This document shows positions 43,445 through 51,021 of a stretch of 64,000 nt of DNA, in pieces. Under the pieces are notes generated by a model. The model saw nothing but the letters and a program-made list of their open reading frames with translations. It made no database searches and had not been told where the DNA came from. Both the position numbers and the translations under genes were made by a program. How positions within the stretch are numbered: position 1 is the first letter of the stretch; every line of letters begins with the position of its first letter. The stretch is from Kordia sp. SMS9 (GTDB lineage: Bacteria > Bacteroidota > Bacteroidia > Flavobacteriales > Flavobacteriaceae): contig NZ_CP031153.1 of the NCBI RefSeq assembly GCF_003352465.1, positions 5,047,501-5,111,500 on the forward strand, written 5' to 3'.

Positions 43445-45373
43445 CTATTTTAGAACCGTAAATTCAATTTTAGAATCATTAAAAACCGTATGCGTTTGAT
43501 TTTGGAAATCTTCTTCCGTGGCTTTATAAATATTTGACACAAATGTTTGTGGATTTAAGTCAATGAGTGGAAACCACGTACTTTGCACTTGAATTTGCAC
43601 TTTGTGTCCTTTTTTGAAGGTGTGATATACATCTTGCAATTTGATATTTACTGCCGTCTTTTTGTTAGGCACAAATGGTTCAGGGTTTTCAAAACTGTTA
43701 CGGAAACGCCCACGCATTACCTCGCTTCGTACCATCAGATGGTAGTTGCTCATTTTTAAGTGATCTTGCATGCCTTCTTCCTGTTCTTTAGCATCTGCCG
43801 GATGTACATCTACTACTTTTACAATCCAATCGGCATCGGTTCCTGTGGTGGCTACTTTTAGTTTCGCCATGATGTCTCCCGCTAAGGTAAAATCTTCTTC
43901 CAACACTTCCGTTTCAAAAATTAATACATCGGGACGACGTGCCGCAAATCGCTGATCGTCTGTCATGTATTTTCGTGGCGTAAATACTGTTTTGATATCT
44001 TCAGAATACGGAACTGGACGTTTTAAATCGCTCACAAATATTTCTTTTGTATTTCCTTGTTGAGTTGTAGACAATTCTTGATCTGCACTCAAATACATAT
44101 CTTGTTTCTGTGCGTTTTCTGGTGGCCAATTTTCATAACTGCTCCAAGATTTTTTTCCAGTATCAAACACATACGCTTCTGGTAATCCTGTATTTTTATC
44201 ACCTTTCCCCTTTAAGAAATGATTGAAAAATTTCGTTTCTACATCACGCTGAAAGTTTAGTGAGATAGAATCGCCAAAATAGTAGTTTCCAACATAATTT
44301 TTTACCGCAGTTCGCGCCCATTTTCCATGATCCCACGGTCCAAAAACCATCGTATTGTAATTGTCTGGATTGTGTTTCTCGATGGTTTTATAGGTTTCAA
44401 AAGGTCCATATAAGTCTTCTGCGTCAAAAAATCCGCCGACAATCATTGTCGCAACTGAAGATTTTATGTTTTTTAAGTTTTGAATGAGTCCTTTTGGTTT
44501 CCAAATGCTGTCATAGTTTGGATGATCAATGATTTCCTTCCAAAATACATCATCTACTTGATCTGATTTAGACGTAATGACATTGTCTAATTTTTCATAT
44601 TCAAAATAACTGTTCAAATTGCTCAACGGTCCTGCATCTAAAAAAAACTGGTATTGATCTTTTGTACCTAAATCTGGTAATTTGTACCACGCAGAATCTT
44701 TTGGCACATCTTTCATCGTTCCAAATAAAGAAACCGCTCTGAAATAACTTAGTAAAAACGCGCCATTGTGATGGAAATCGTCAAAAAAGAAATCGCCAAT
44801 ACACGCTTGTGGAGAAGCCGCTTTGAGTGCAGGATGTGCGTCAATCGTAGAATAGGTTGCATAAAACCCTGGATATGAAATTCCCCATGTTCCTACATTT
44901 CCATTGTTATTTTCCACATTTTTCACCAACCAATCAATCGTATCATACGTATCAGAAGATTCATCAATTTGCGTATTGTCTGTTTTGTTTGGAATGTACG
45001 CGCGCATGTTATCATAGATGCCTTCGCTCATCCAACGACCGCGGACATCTTGGTATACAACAATGTTCCCTTCTTTCATTAAATGTACATTTGGCCCGAT
45101 CTTTTTGCGGAATTTATCTTCACCATACGGGCGACAACTGTACGGCGTTCGCATCATTAAAATTGGATACGTTTCACTTTTATCTTTGGGTGAGTAAATC
45201 GTGGTATGCAGTTTAATTCCGTCGCGCATAGCAATCGTAACTTCCTGTTTATCATAATGTTCTTGAACATACGTATCTTCAACGGCTGCTGTGTCTTTAT
45301 TTGTTTTAGAAGTTTTTGTACAGGAAACGCATAAAAATGCGAGAATTAGGGTGAGTTTGAAAAGGGTTTTCAT
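43445..45373 (-). CDS. CocE/NonD family alpha/beta hydrolase (X-Pro dipeptidyl-peptidase-like), lipoprotein
   Basis: A 642-residue S15-family hydrolase. Lipobox FLCVSC (C18). The catalytic domain has QDVRGRWMSEG, the nucleophile elbow GTWGISYPGFYAT, FFDDFHHNGAF, and later MIVGGFFDAED and VFGPWDHGKW containing the catalytic aspartate and histidine. The C-terminal jelly-roll (from about 450, PDVLIFETEVLEEDFTLAGD) is typical of XPDAP_C. Likely hydrolyses peptides or acyl esters at the envelope; glutaryl-7-ACA acylase-like members are close relatives. Divergent from the DJ-1-like gene. Confidence 0.93.
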   Translation of the reverse strand: MKTLFKLTLILAFLCVSCTKTSKTNKDTAAVEDTYVQEHYDKQEVTIAMRDGIKLHTTIYSPKDKSETYPILMMRTPYSCRPYGEDKFRKKIGPNVHLMKEGNIVVYQDVRGRWMSEGIYDNMRAYIPNKTDNTQIDESSDTYDTIDWLVKNVENNNGNVGTWGISYPGFYATYSTIDAHPALKAASPQACIGDFFFDDFHHNGAFLLSYFRAVSLFGTMKDVPKDSAWYKLPDLGTKDQYQFFLDAGPLSNLNSYFEYEKLDNVITSKSDQVDDVFWKEIIDHPNYDSIWKPKGLIQNLKNIKSSVATMIVGGFFDAEDLYGPFETYKTIEKHNPDNYNTMVFGPWDHGKWARTAVKNYVGNYYFGDSISLNFQRDVETKFFNHFLKGKGDKNTGLPEAYVFDTGKKSWSSYENWPPENAQKQDMYLSADQELSTTQQGNTKEIFVSDLKRPVPYSEDIKTVFTPRKYMTDDQRFAARRPDVLIFETEVLEEDFTLAGDIMAKLKVATTGTDADWIVKVVDVHPADAKEQEEGMQDHLKMSNYHLMVRSEVMRGRFRNSFENPEPFVPNKKTAVNIKLQDVYHTFKKGHKVQIQVQSTWFPLIDLNPQTFVSNIYKATEEDFQNQTHTVFNDSKIEFTVLK

Positions 45374-45522
45374 CTGTGGCTTTTGATTTTAGGTTTTTCA
45401 GACGGAATTCACCAATAATAATTTAAGTATGTCTCAAAATATTCAAAGGATCATTTCTTTGGGTTGTAGTTTGTATTTTTTTATGGCTAAATTTACAAAA
45501 TATTAATCGCTATTGTGTACTG

Positions 45523-46284
45523 ATGAAAAAAATCCTCTCCATTTTAACGTTTATCCTTTGTATTGTGAGTTGTGAAACGAATGGGAAGCAAGAAGCTAAG
45601 ACTTCCACTACAGAAATAGAGAAAGAAAGTACCTCTAAAAAGCAATTTCCTACATTAGAACCCAATCGGTATAATGTTGGATTTTTGATTATGGATGGCG
45701 TGTATAATACGGAATTGACTGCGCCGTATGATATTTTTCAGCATACGATATATCGTGAAAATATTAAAGCGATGAATGTATTTACAGTTGCTAATACCGA
45801 TGAAGCTGTGACTACGTTTGAAGGCATGCGTATTCTGCCTGATTTCAATTATTTGAAAGATAGTTTACCCACGATTGACATTTTGGTCGTACCGAGTGCA
45901 GAACATCATTTGGATACCGATTTGGAAGACGAAAAACTGATTGCATTTGTACAAAAAGTGGCAAAAGATGCGGAATTTGTCACGTCACATTGCGATGGTG
46001 CCTTTGTATTGGCAAAAGCAGGATTGTTGGATGATGTCGCGTCTACAACGTTTCCAAGTGATATTGAAAAGATGCGCAACATGTTTCCGAAATTAGATAT
46101 TAGAGACCATACGTTGTTTGTTCATGACGGAAAGTATATTACTTCCGCTGGTGGCGCCAAATCTTTTGAAGCGGCGTTGTACTTGTGTGAATATTTGTAT
46201 GGAAAGGAAATTGCAAAAAGTTTAGCAGGCGGATTGGTCATTGATTGGACGTTGGATGGATATCCGCATACGATTGTTGAGTAG
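45523..46284 (+). CDS. DJ-1/PfpI family lipoprotein
   Basis: A 253-residue class I glutamine-amidotransferase-like protein with lipobox CIVSC (C17) and a Lys/Glu/Thr linker to about residue 45. The DJ-1/PfpI fold shows YNVGFLIMDGVYNTELTAPY, IDILVVPSAEHH and the nucleophile elbow VTSHCDGAFVLAKAGLL, with a cysteine in place. TSAGGAKSFEAALYLCE follows, as in the isonitrile hydratase/AraC-linked subgroup. There is no HTH domain. Envelope localisation is unusual for the family, so a role in detoxifying small carbonyl compounds is only a guess. Confidence 0.88.
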   Translation: MKKILSILTFILCIVSCETNGKQEAKTSTTEIEKESTSKKQFPTLEPNRYNVGFLIMDGVYNTELTAPYDIFQHTIYRENIKAMNVFTVANTDEAVTTFEGMRILPDFNYLKDSLPTIDILVVPSAEHHLDTDLEDEKLIAFVQKVAKDAEFVTSHCDGAFVLAKAGLLDDVASTTFPSDIEKMRNMFPKLDIRDHTLFVHDGKYITSAGGAKSFEAALYLCEYLYGKEIAKSLAGGLVIDWTLDGYPHTIVE

Positions 46285-46339
46285 GTTTTGGGTCTTGGTC
46301 TTAATGTAAAATTCAACATTTATAATTTTAAATTTACTT

Positions 46340-47698
46340 TCACTGTTCATATCCGTTAAACGCTGGAATCCACGGATGTGCTTTGAGTTTGTTTTCATCT
46401 ACTTTTGTGAGATCAATTCTTGGATCAAGCATGTATTGTGCGGGCATTCCGTTAAATTCTACCATCAATTCTGCTTTGATGATCGGATTGACCAAACCAC
46501 GTTCAATGTATAACTTTTTACTAATGTATTTGGCTAAATGCACAAAGGTGTACGGATCTTCAGGCATGTGCATGAATTGATTTTTGGTCACAAAAGAAGT
46601 GCCATCCAAATTGAACCTTTGAGAAGTCTCTCGATCTACTAGCGACATATTAAATTGCGTTACGTTTCTTGACTGCATTTTCATTCTCCAAGAAAATCGT
46701 TGTGCGACGCCTGTCCACTCAGGATTTGACGTGAATAGAAAATGTCTGAACGGAAATACCAATTGAAATATCACAAAAATAGCAAGACAGATGAAAGTAA
46801 GTATTTTAAATTTTGGTGATTGCTGTTGAGCAATTTCTGCGGTGTTTTCTTCTGATTTTTTGGAAAAGATATTGTCAACATAGTTCCCCACTTTTGCGCT
46901 ATCAAAAAATAAAATCGTCGCGCAAATCATGAAAAATGGAAAAATTCCGATGTCATCAAATAGTATCGAATTGTTGGTGTAACTAAATATTACGACTAGT
47001 AACACACCGAGTTTTCGTGTTTTTCTATACAATAGAAGGAATGCGATGCTTAAATCAAATACCAATCCTCCGTATTTTATAAGTACGATTAGTGTTTCTT
47101 TCGGAAAAAGATTTGTTAAAATACTGCTCTGCGCTTGATCAATGGTGTAGCTGACCAAATTACTTTCCAACCAATTGTCAGACATTTTGGTAATTCCTCC
47201 AAAAAAATATACAATCGAAATTAGAAAAGTCAATAGGTATTGTTGCCAAGCAGGAACTAGGTTTGACAGTTTTTTCTTTGAAAATTTAGCACGGAGACTG
47301 TACTTTTTATCAGCATCCATAAATATCATCACCAAAGCAATCAACGCAATGAGATAGATATGATTGTTATACAGCGTTTTGTCTACAAACGAAAAATAGA
47401 AAAATCCAAAAAAGAAAAAAATCATCACGTATCTATATAAAAATCCGAGCGTGATTAATATGGCTGAAATCAACAATCCGGCGTGAATTGCTTGTAGAAT
47501 TCCGAGTGAAAACGGTTCTAAAAACTCCAATCCTTGATATGGAAATAATACTTCGGGACCGTAGATGAATTGAAAAGTATAGTCGATTTGATAATAATAA
47601 ATCATTTGGTATACCATAAACATTCCGAAAAAGATTCGAAATATGGCAAGAATAGAAACATCAATGGGTTTGAATACGAGGTTTTGAATATTCTTCAT
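46340..47698 (-). CDS. HTTM domain protein (vitamin K-dependent gamma-carboxylase-like)
   Basis: A 452-residue polytopic membrane protein. First block VFKPIDVSILAIFRIFFGMF is the typical HTTM opening, then FSFVDKTLYNNHIYLIALIALVMIFMDADKKYS, WQQYLLTFLISIVYFFGGITK, and a C-terminal soluble segment RFSWRMKMQSRNVTQFNMSL. Bacterial members are homologous to gamma-glutamyl carboxylase, but their activity is largely unproven and may concern surface protein modification. The decapitated TlpA-like gene lies divergently just upstream. Confidence 0.9.
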   Translation of the reverse strand: MKNIQNLVFKPIDVSILAIFRIFFGMFMVYQMIYYYQIDYTFQFIYGPEVLFPYQGLEFLEPFSLGILQAIHAGLLISAILITLGFLYRYVMIFFFFGFFYFSFVDKTLYNNHIYLIALIALVMIFMDADKKYSLRAKFSKKKLSNLVPAWQQYLLTFLISIVYFFGGITKMSDNWLESNLVSYTIDQAQSSILTNLFPKETLIVLIKYGGLVFDLSIAFLLLYRKTRKLGVLLVVIFSYTNNSILFDDIGIFPFFMICATILFFDSAKVGNYVDNIFSKKSEENTAEIAQQQSPKFKILTFICLAIFVIFQLVFPFRHFLFTSNPEWTGVAQRFSWRMKMQSRNVTQFNMSLVDRETSQRFNLDGTSFVTKNQFMHMPEDPYTFVHLAKYISKKLYIERGLVNPIIKAELMVEFNGMPAQYMLDPRIDLTKVDENKLKAHPWIPAFNGYEQ

Positions 47699-47778
47699 GA
47701 TGGATTGGTGTTGTTAGCTGCCTAAAATACAATTTTCCGTAAAAGTGGAATTGAAAAAGTTAAAAAATTAATTTGTAG

Positions 47779-48156
47779 TCTGCCAATAAGAGGGCGAGTT
47801 GGTGTCCGCCATGCATCCAACAAATAAAAGAAAACAAACCGTTTAAAGATCGCCTTTCGGTAGAAAATAATGTGGAATGGATTTATCTTTCCATAGACAC
47901 AGACCAAGAAAAATGGCTTCAAAAAGGCGAAGAACTTAGGGAAACTTTACATTTTAGAAATTCTTATTTGTTGGTAAAAGGTAAAAAATCATCGTTGGCG
48001 AGATCACTGAATGTTTTTCAAATACCGCGGTATTTAATTGTAGATCAAAACAATACAATTGTCGTCAATAATGCACCAAGTCCTAACAACACAGAAGCTT
48101 TTGAAAGAATTGTTGATGATATCAGACCTGCTAATTTGGTCGGTTATCAAGAATGA
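47779..48156 (+). pseudogene. Remnant of a TlpA/thioredoxin-like protein, N-terminus lost
   Basis: Directly after an in-frame TAG, 125 codons read as the C-terminal half of a thioredoxin-fold protein: ASWCPPCIQQIKENKPF contains the CxxC site, followed by VEWIYLSIDTDQEKWLQKGE, RNSYLLVKG and FQIPRYLIVDQNNTIV with the cis-proline. The first strand-helix of the fold and any signal peptide are missing. The longest frame with a usable start (GTG 47872) begins after the CxxC site, so any product would lack the active cysteines. Best read as a truncated, dead gene. Confidence 0.75.
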
Positions 48157-48437
48157 TCTTTTTTCCGTTGTATCGCTTTTTTGTATCACTGTAATTCTTC
48201 CTTGAATTTTAGTGCTCATACATACAATCCTATCATGTTGGGAACTAACATCGAAAACCATTACATCAGCAAAATTAACCACAGTTTGCAAGCTTTCCAC
48301 TGTACCAATGATAACAAAAATGCAGAAAATGTTTTTGTTATTGATTAATGGTTTAAAACGTTAAATAAGGCTTTACCGTAACCAAAATGTAAGTTTTATT
48401 CTTATATTTCTGTATCATTAATCTTTAAAAAATTATT

Positions 48438-48629
48438 ATGTTAACTTCAATTCTAAATCTTAAAGGAGTAAAAGTAATACCTAAATCTGAGCAAAGTATC
48501 ATAAAAGGTAGTTTTGGTAATTGTGGTGTTTTTATGTGTACGCTAGAGAGTGAAGGTTGTCAGTGCTACTACAAAACTCTCTATGATTATACAATAGGTA
48601 GTTGTGTAAACGGTCAATGCAAAGAGTAA
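48438..48629 (+). CDS. Small secreted-peptide precursor (63 aa) with a different leader
   Basis: MLTSILNLKGVKVIPKSEQS begins a leader of the ILNL...LxKxEQxxIxGG style used by bacteriocin-like peptides in Bacteroidota. Here the GG is replaced by GS (IIKGSFGN). The core has six cysteines (NCGVFMCTLESEGCQCYY, then SCVNGQCKE). It is oriented opposite to the following peptide genes. A possible terminator lies at 48717-48756. The leader type suggests export by a peptidase-containing ABC transporter; none is in the window. Confidence 0.65.
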   Translation: MLTSILNLKGVKVIPKSEQSIIKGSFGNCGVFMCTLESEGCQCYYKTLYDYTIGSCVNGQCKE

Positions 48630-48716
48630 TATTTCGTAACTTTTTTTAAATACATTTTACATTATTACCAATTGACATACAGATTTTAGTCTAAAAAAAT
48701 ATCGCAATAAGTAAAG

Positions 48717-48756
48717 TAAACTACTTCGAAGCGAGCTTTGGAATAGTTTATTTTTT
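48717..48756 (+). terminator. Possible terminator after the 63-aa peptide gene
   Basis: GTAAACTACTTCGAAGC pairs imperfectly with GCTTTGGAATAGTTTAT, followed by ATTTTTTA. The stem has two or three mismatches. Confidence 0.45.
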
Positions 48757-48761
48757 ATGCG

Positions 48762-48788
48762 AAAAAGGAACACCAAACGGCATTCCTT
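48762..48788 (-). terminator. Terminator after the 52-aa peptide gene
   Basis: AAAAAGGAACACC ... GGCATTCCTT stem. It is almost the same sequence as the terminator at 49013-49043, suggesting that gene plus terminator were duplicated together. Confidence 0.55.
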
Positions 48789-48811
48789 CAAATTATTTTT
48801 CTCGTCACATG

Positions 48812-48970
48812 TTATGACATTGTATCTTCTGCTATGCAGTCGCATTCACTTTGTTTGCACCAACAACTGGTTTGTGATGGATTTCTTCCTCCTTTTATCT
48901 TTTCAACAGACGCAAAAGAAGAGATGATACTTTTATTAAAGTCCAAATTTTTAATGGTTTGTTTTTTCAT
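48812..48970 (-). CDS. Small double-glycine peptide precursor (52 aa), CxC family
   Basis: Translating the minus strand from ATG 48970 gives leader MKKQTIKNLDFNKSIISSFA, then KIKGG, and a short core NPSQTSCWCKQSECDCIAED with four cysteines spaced C-x1-C-x4-C-x1-C. The same spacing follows GG in the 49569-49730 peptide (TSCLCMDTMCEC). It is flanked by its own terminator at 48762. It is shorter than most gene finders report, but leader, GG and core repeat make it credible. Confidence 0.72.
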   Translation of the reverse strand: MKKQTIKNLDFNKSIISSFASVEKIKGGRNPSQTSCWCKQSECDCIAEDTMS

Positions 48971-49012
48971 GATTGTTCGTTTCTGGTTTTATACTGATAA
49001 GGTACAAAATTG

Positions 49013-49043
49013 AAAAAGGAACACCAAAATGGCATTCCTTTTT
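49013..49043 (-). terminator. Terminator after the 79-aa peptide gene
   Basis: AAAAAGGAA / TTCCTTTTT stem with inner CCA / TGG pairs; T-rich on the minus strand. It matches the 48762 hairpin closely. Confidence 0.7.
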
Positions 49044-49075
49044 ACTTTTCTTTTTCTTTTATTGCGTCATACTAT

Positions 49076-49315
49076 TTACCAGCAATATTGTGGATCTGTA
49101 TCTTTGGTATACGGACATTGACGTAAAAAAGAGGGACTACACCCTTGGGTAAAATCTTCCATACATAAGATCACTGCACTAACTGTGTCATCTCCACTAG
49201 CGCAACCAGGATCTGTAGACATCGTGCCTGTTCCTCCTACTATTTCATTCAATTCGTTGATTCTTGATACCGTCGTTTTGGTTAATGATAACGTTTTAAT
49301 GGTTTGCTTTTTCAT
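49076..49315 (-). CDS. Small double-glycine peptide precursor (79 aa), singleton core
   Basis: Leader MKKQTIKTLSLTKTTVSRIN, then NEIVGG. The core is 50 residues long with five cysteines: DPGCASGDDTVSAVILCMED, then GCSPSFLRQC and a terminal CW. Its leader is nearly the same as that of the 52-aa peptide, while the core is unrelated. An exact TAGTTTTG -7 element lies 24 bp upstream (49339-49346). Confidence 0.72.
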   Translation of the reverse strand: MKKQTIKTLSLTKTTVSRINELNEIVGGTGTMSTDPGCASGDDTVSAVILCMEDFTQGCSPSFLRQCPYTKDTDPQYCW

Positions 49316-49338
49316 AATAATAATTTTTTTGTTTGAAA

Positions 49339-49346
49339 CAAAACTA
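49339..49346 (-). promoter_or_regulatory. -7 element before the 79-aa peptide gene
   Basis: TAGTTTTG on the minus strand matches TANNTTTG. A TTG lies 25 nt further upstream, slightly beyond usual spacing, so only the -7 box is claimed. Confidence 0.4.
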
Positions 49347-49514
49347 CGAACGCAAATGTTAAATTTCTCACAAGTAAATTGTAAAAAAAAGAAGTAGGTA
49401 TTTTGATGAAATTCTAAAATAAAAATCGTGTTTTGATAGTATTTTTAGGCATTCACAAAGAATTTCAAAAAATAATTTGTGTTAATTTTATGACAGTCAT
49501 AAAGTATTTTAATA

Positions 49515-49540
49515 CAAAAAAAAGACGTAAAAACGTCTTT
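49515..49540 (-). terminator. Terminator after the 53-aa peptide gene
   Basis: AAAGACGT / ACGTCTTT stem with a 4-nt loop and a long A run on the left that is the U tract for the minus transcript. Confidence 0.75.
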
Positions 49541-49568
49541 CTGTCACATCTTTTCTAAAAGTTGTTTC

Positions 49569-49730
49569 TTAATTTCTACGAATTGGCATTTCCAATTCAC
49601 ATTCGCACATAGTATCCATACACAAACAACTTGTATGCGAAGTATTTCCTCCTTTTAGGGTGTCTACATAATTGAATTTTGAAATGGTGTTCTTGTGAAT
49701 CGCTAAACTTTTAATAGTTCTTTTTTTCAT
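49569..49730 (-). CDS. Small double-glycine peptide precursor (53 aa), CxC family
   Basis: ATG 49730 starts leader MKKRTIKSLAIHKNTISKFN, then TLKGG. Core NTSHTSCLCMDTMCECELEM has four cysteines in C-x1-C-x4-C-x1-C spacing, the same as the 48812-48970 peptide. The frame remains open 26 codons upstream, but that stretch contains the terminator of the next gene, so it is not coding. Confidence 0.72.
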   Translation of the reverse strand: MKKRTIKSLAIHKNTISKFNYVDTLKGGNTSHTSCLCMDTMCECELEMPIRRN

Positions 49731-49775
49731 GATATTTTTGGTTTTGGTTTGTGAATTTGTAAAATACAAAAAATT

Positions 49776-49803
49776 AAAAGGAATACCTTTCGATATTCCT
49801 TTT
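49776..49803 (-). terminator. Terminator of the three-peptide operon
   Basis: AAAAGGAATA / TATTCCTTTT, a 10-bp perfect stem, after the stop of the gene at 49826. It separates the three-gene unit (50546 to 49826) from the next peptide gene. Confidence 0.7.
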
Positions 49804-49825
49804 GTCATTGACTTCCATAGAAGTC

Positions 49826-50047
49826 TTATTCGCCTTCTACACAGATTATTTCAATAAAACTGCATAGCCAACTCAATCCATCAGTACAATCGGAAGTACA
49901 ATCGGCTTGTGTGCAGCGCATGACTGTTTGAAATAAAGAGCAGCCATCACTACAACCTTGCGTTTCGCCTCCTTTGATCTGATCGCTATTCAATCGTGAA
50001 ACTACTTTTTTATTGAGTGCAATTTTTTTTAATTTCTTTTTTTTCAT
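49826..50047 (-). CDS. Small double-glycine peptide precursor (73 aa), GCTDGC family
   Basis: Leader MKKKKLKKIALNKKVVSRLN, then QIKGG. Core GCSDGCSLFQTVMRCTQADC then TSDC, WLC and a final IICVEGE. Cysteine spacing C-x3-C-x8-C-x4-C-x3-C-x7-C-x6-C equals that of the 50313 peptide apart from one residue in the last gap. The QTAWNC motif is changed to QTVMRC. It is the third gene of an operon with 21-bp and 31-bp gaps. Confidence 0.78.
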   Translation of the reverse strand: MKKKKLKKIALNKKVVSRLNSDQIKGGETQGCSDGCSLFQTVMRCTQADCTSDCTDGLSWLCSFIEIICVEGE

Positions 50048-50068
50048 ACTATTTTCATTTTTAAAAAT

Positions 50069-50281
50069 TTATTCTTCTCCAGCAATACAATAGTATGTAG
50101 GACAACCACCTAAACGAGAGTCACACATATGATTTGAACATGCTTTTACCAACGTATTTGTTGGACAGTTTTCACTAACACACATTGGGTGATCACTTCC
50201 ACCACCTTTGACAGCATCATGGGTAAGACTGGATACTACCTTTTTACGTAAACTAAGATTTTTCAATTTCTTTTTTTTCAT
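50069..50281 (-). CDS. Small double-glycine peptide precursor (70 aa), distinct core
   Basis: Leader MKKKKLKNLSLRKKVVSSLT, then AVKGGG. The core has six cysteines (MCVSENCPTNTLVKACSNHM, then CDSRLGGCPTYYC) and ends IAGEE, much like the AGEE end of the 50313 peptide. The middle gene of the operon; its core spacing differs from the GCTDGC family, so the operon makes at least two core types. Confidence 0.76.
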   Translation of the reverse strand: MKKKKLKNLSLRKKVVSSLTHDAVKGGGSDHPMCVSENCPTNTLVKACSNHMCDSRLGGCPTYYCIAGEE

Positions 50282-50312
50282 AATTTGATGTTTTTAAAGT
50301 TTGTATTATTTT

Positions 50313-50546
50313 TTACTCTTCTCCAGCCACACAACCTGGAAGCGCGCTACACAACCATGTAATTCCGCCAGTACAATCAGCTGTACAATTTCCTCTTGTA
50401 CAATTCCAAGCCGTTTGTGCTATGGTACAACCATCTGTGCAACCAAAAGTACAGTAGAGTGTAGCTCCACCATGTACAGTTTGTTTTGATAAGTCAGAAA
50501 TTGATTTTTTGTTGAGGGATAATCCACTCACCTTTTGTTTTTTCAT
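50313..50546 (-). CDS. Small double-glycine peptide precursor (77 aa), GCTDGC family
   Basis: Leader MKKQKVSGLSLNKKSISDLS, then TVHGG. Core: YCTFGCTDGCTIAQTAWNC then TRGNCTADC, WLC and PGCVAGEE, with eight cysteines. The block GCTDGC..(A/F/I)QTAWNC(T/S)R is shared almost word for word with peptides at 5715 and 6046, about 44 kb away. First gene of the three-gene operon. It carries one additional N-terminal cysteine relative to the 5-kb copies. Confidence 0.78.
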   Translation of the reverse strand: MKKQKVSGLSLNKKSISDLSKQTVHGGATLYCTFGCTDGCTIAQTAWNCTRGNCTADCTGGITWLCSALPGCVAGEE

Positions 50547-50689
50547 AATTAAAAGTTTTAATATTAATATGAATCTAAAGTAGAAAATGATTGCCGTGAA
50601 AAAGTAGCTTTTACTGCCGAGTATGTCGTATTGTATACATTGATACGTACCTAGTACATTGAATTTATAAATTACACTTTCATAAAAAA

Positions 50690-50860
50690 AACCGTCTTCT
50701 TAATACGTAAAGACGGTTATAAAAATATGCTCTGATACAATGATGACGCAATCCATACAAGAAACACAAAAACTTTTCCCGATTGGTTCGGAATCGGTAT
50801 CCAAAGTTTGTATACACACTTTCAGAAGGTGTACACACTTTTATTTCCCTAAAACACACA
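50690..50860 (-). ncRNA. Candidate small RNA or long leader ending in a terminator
   Basis: In the 475-bp gene-free stretch 50547-51021, the minus strand shows direct repeats AAGTGTGTACACC and AAAGTGTGTATAC (50818-50845), then a hairpin with CCGATT / AATCGG and AAACTTT / AAAGTTT arms (50769-50808), then a perfect terminator AACCGTCTT / AAGACGGTT with a T run (50690-50718). No convincing coding frame. It could be an independent RNA, or an attenuating leader of the peptide operon that starts 144 bp downstream. The 5' end is approximate. Confidence 0.4.
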
Positions 50861-51021
50861 TTCAATTTATAAATCTTCTATACTTTAACTATTTTTTAAA
50901 ACTATTGAAAAACAACGTGTTAAATAAAAAAAAAGGTGCTTTTTACAATTTTAACAGCCCTTACATTATTGCTAATACTTTTCAAAAAGATTTCTGACTA
51001 TATTTAACTCAAAAAGAAAAA

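Noticed and set aside
43250-43453. 67-codon plus-strand open frame in the repeat region
   Set aside because: It is built from AAGTCTAA.AGCAAAGCG-type repeats and overlaps the end of the CocE gene; not a credible gene.
48034-48300. 88-codon minus-strand open frame (MESLQTVVNFADVMVFDVSS) downstream of the TlpA remnant
   Set aside because: It overlaps the TlpA remnant antisense and has no leader, domain or repeat; the plus frame has the recognisable fold.
50740-50997. 85-codon plus-strand open frame before the AraC regulator
   Set aside because: No recognisable protein features; covered by the repeat/hairpin region and the regulator's promoter area.
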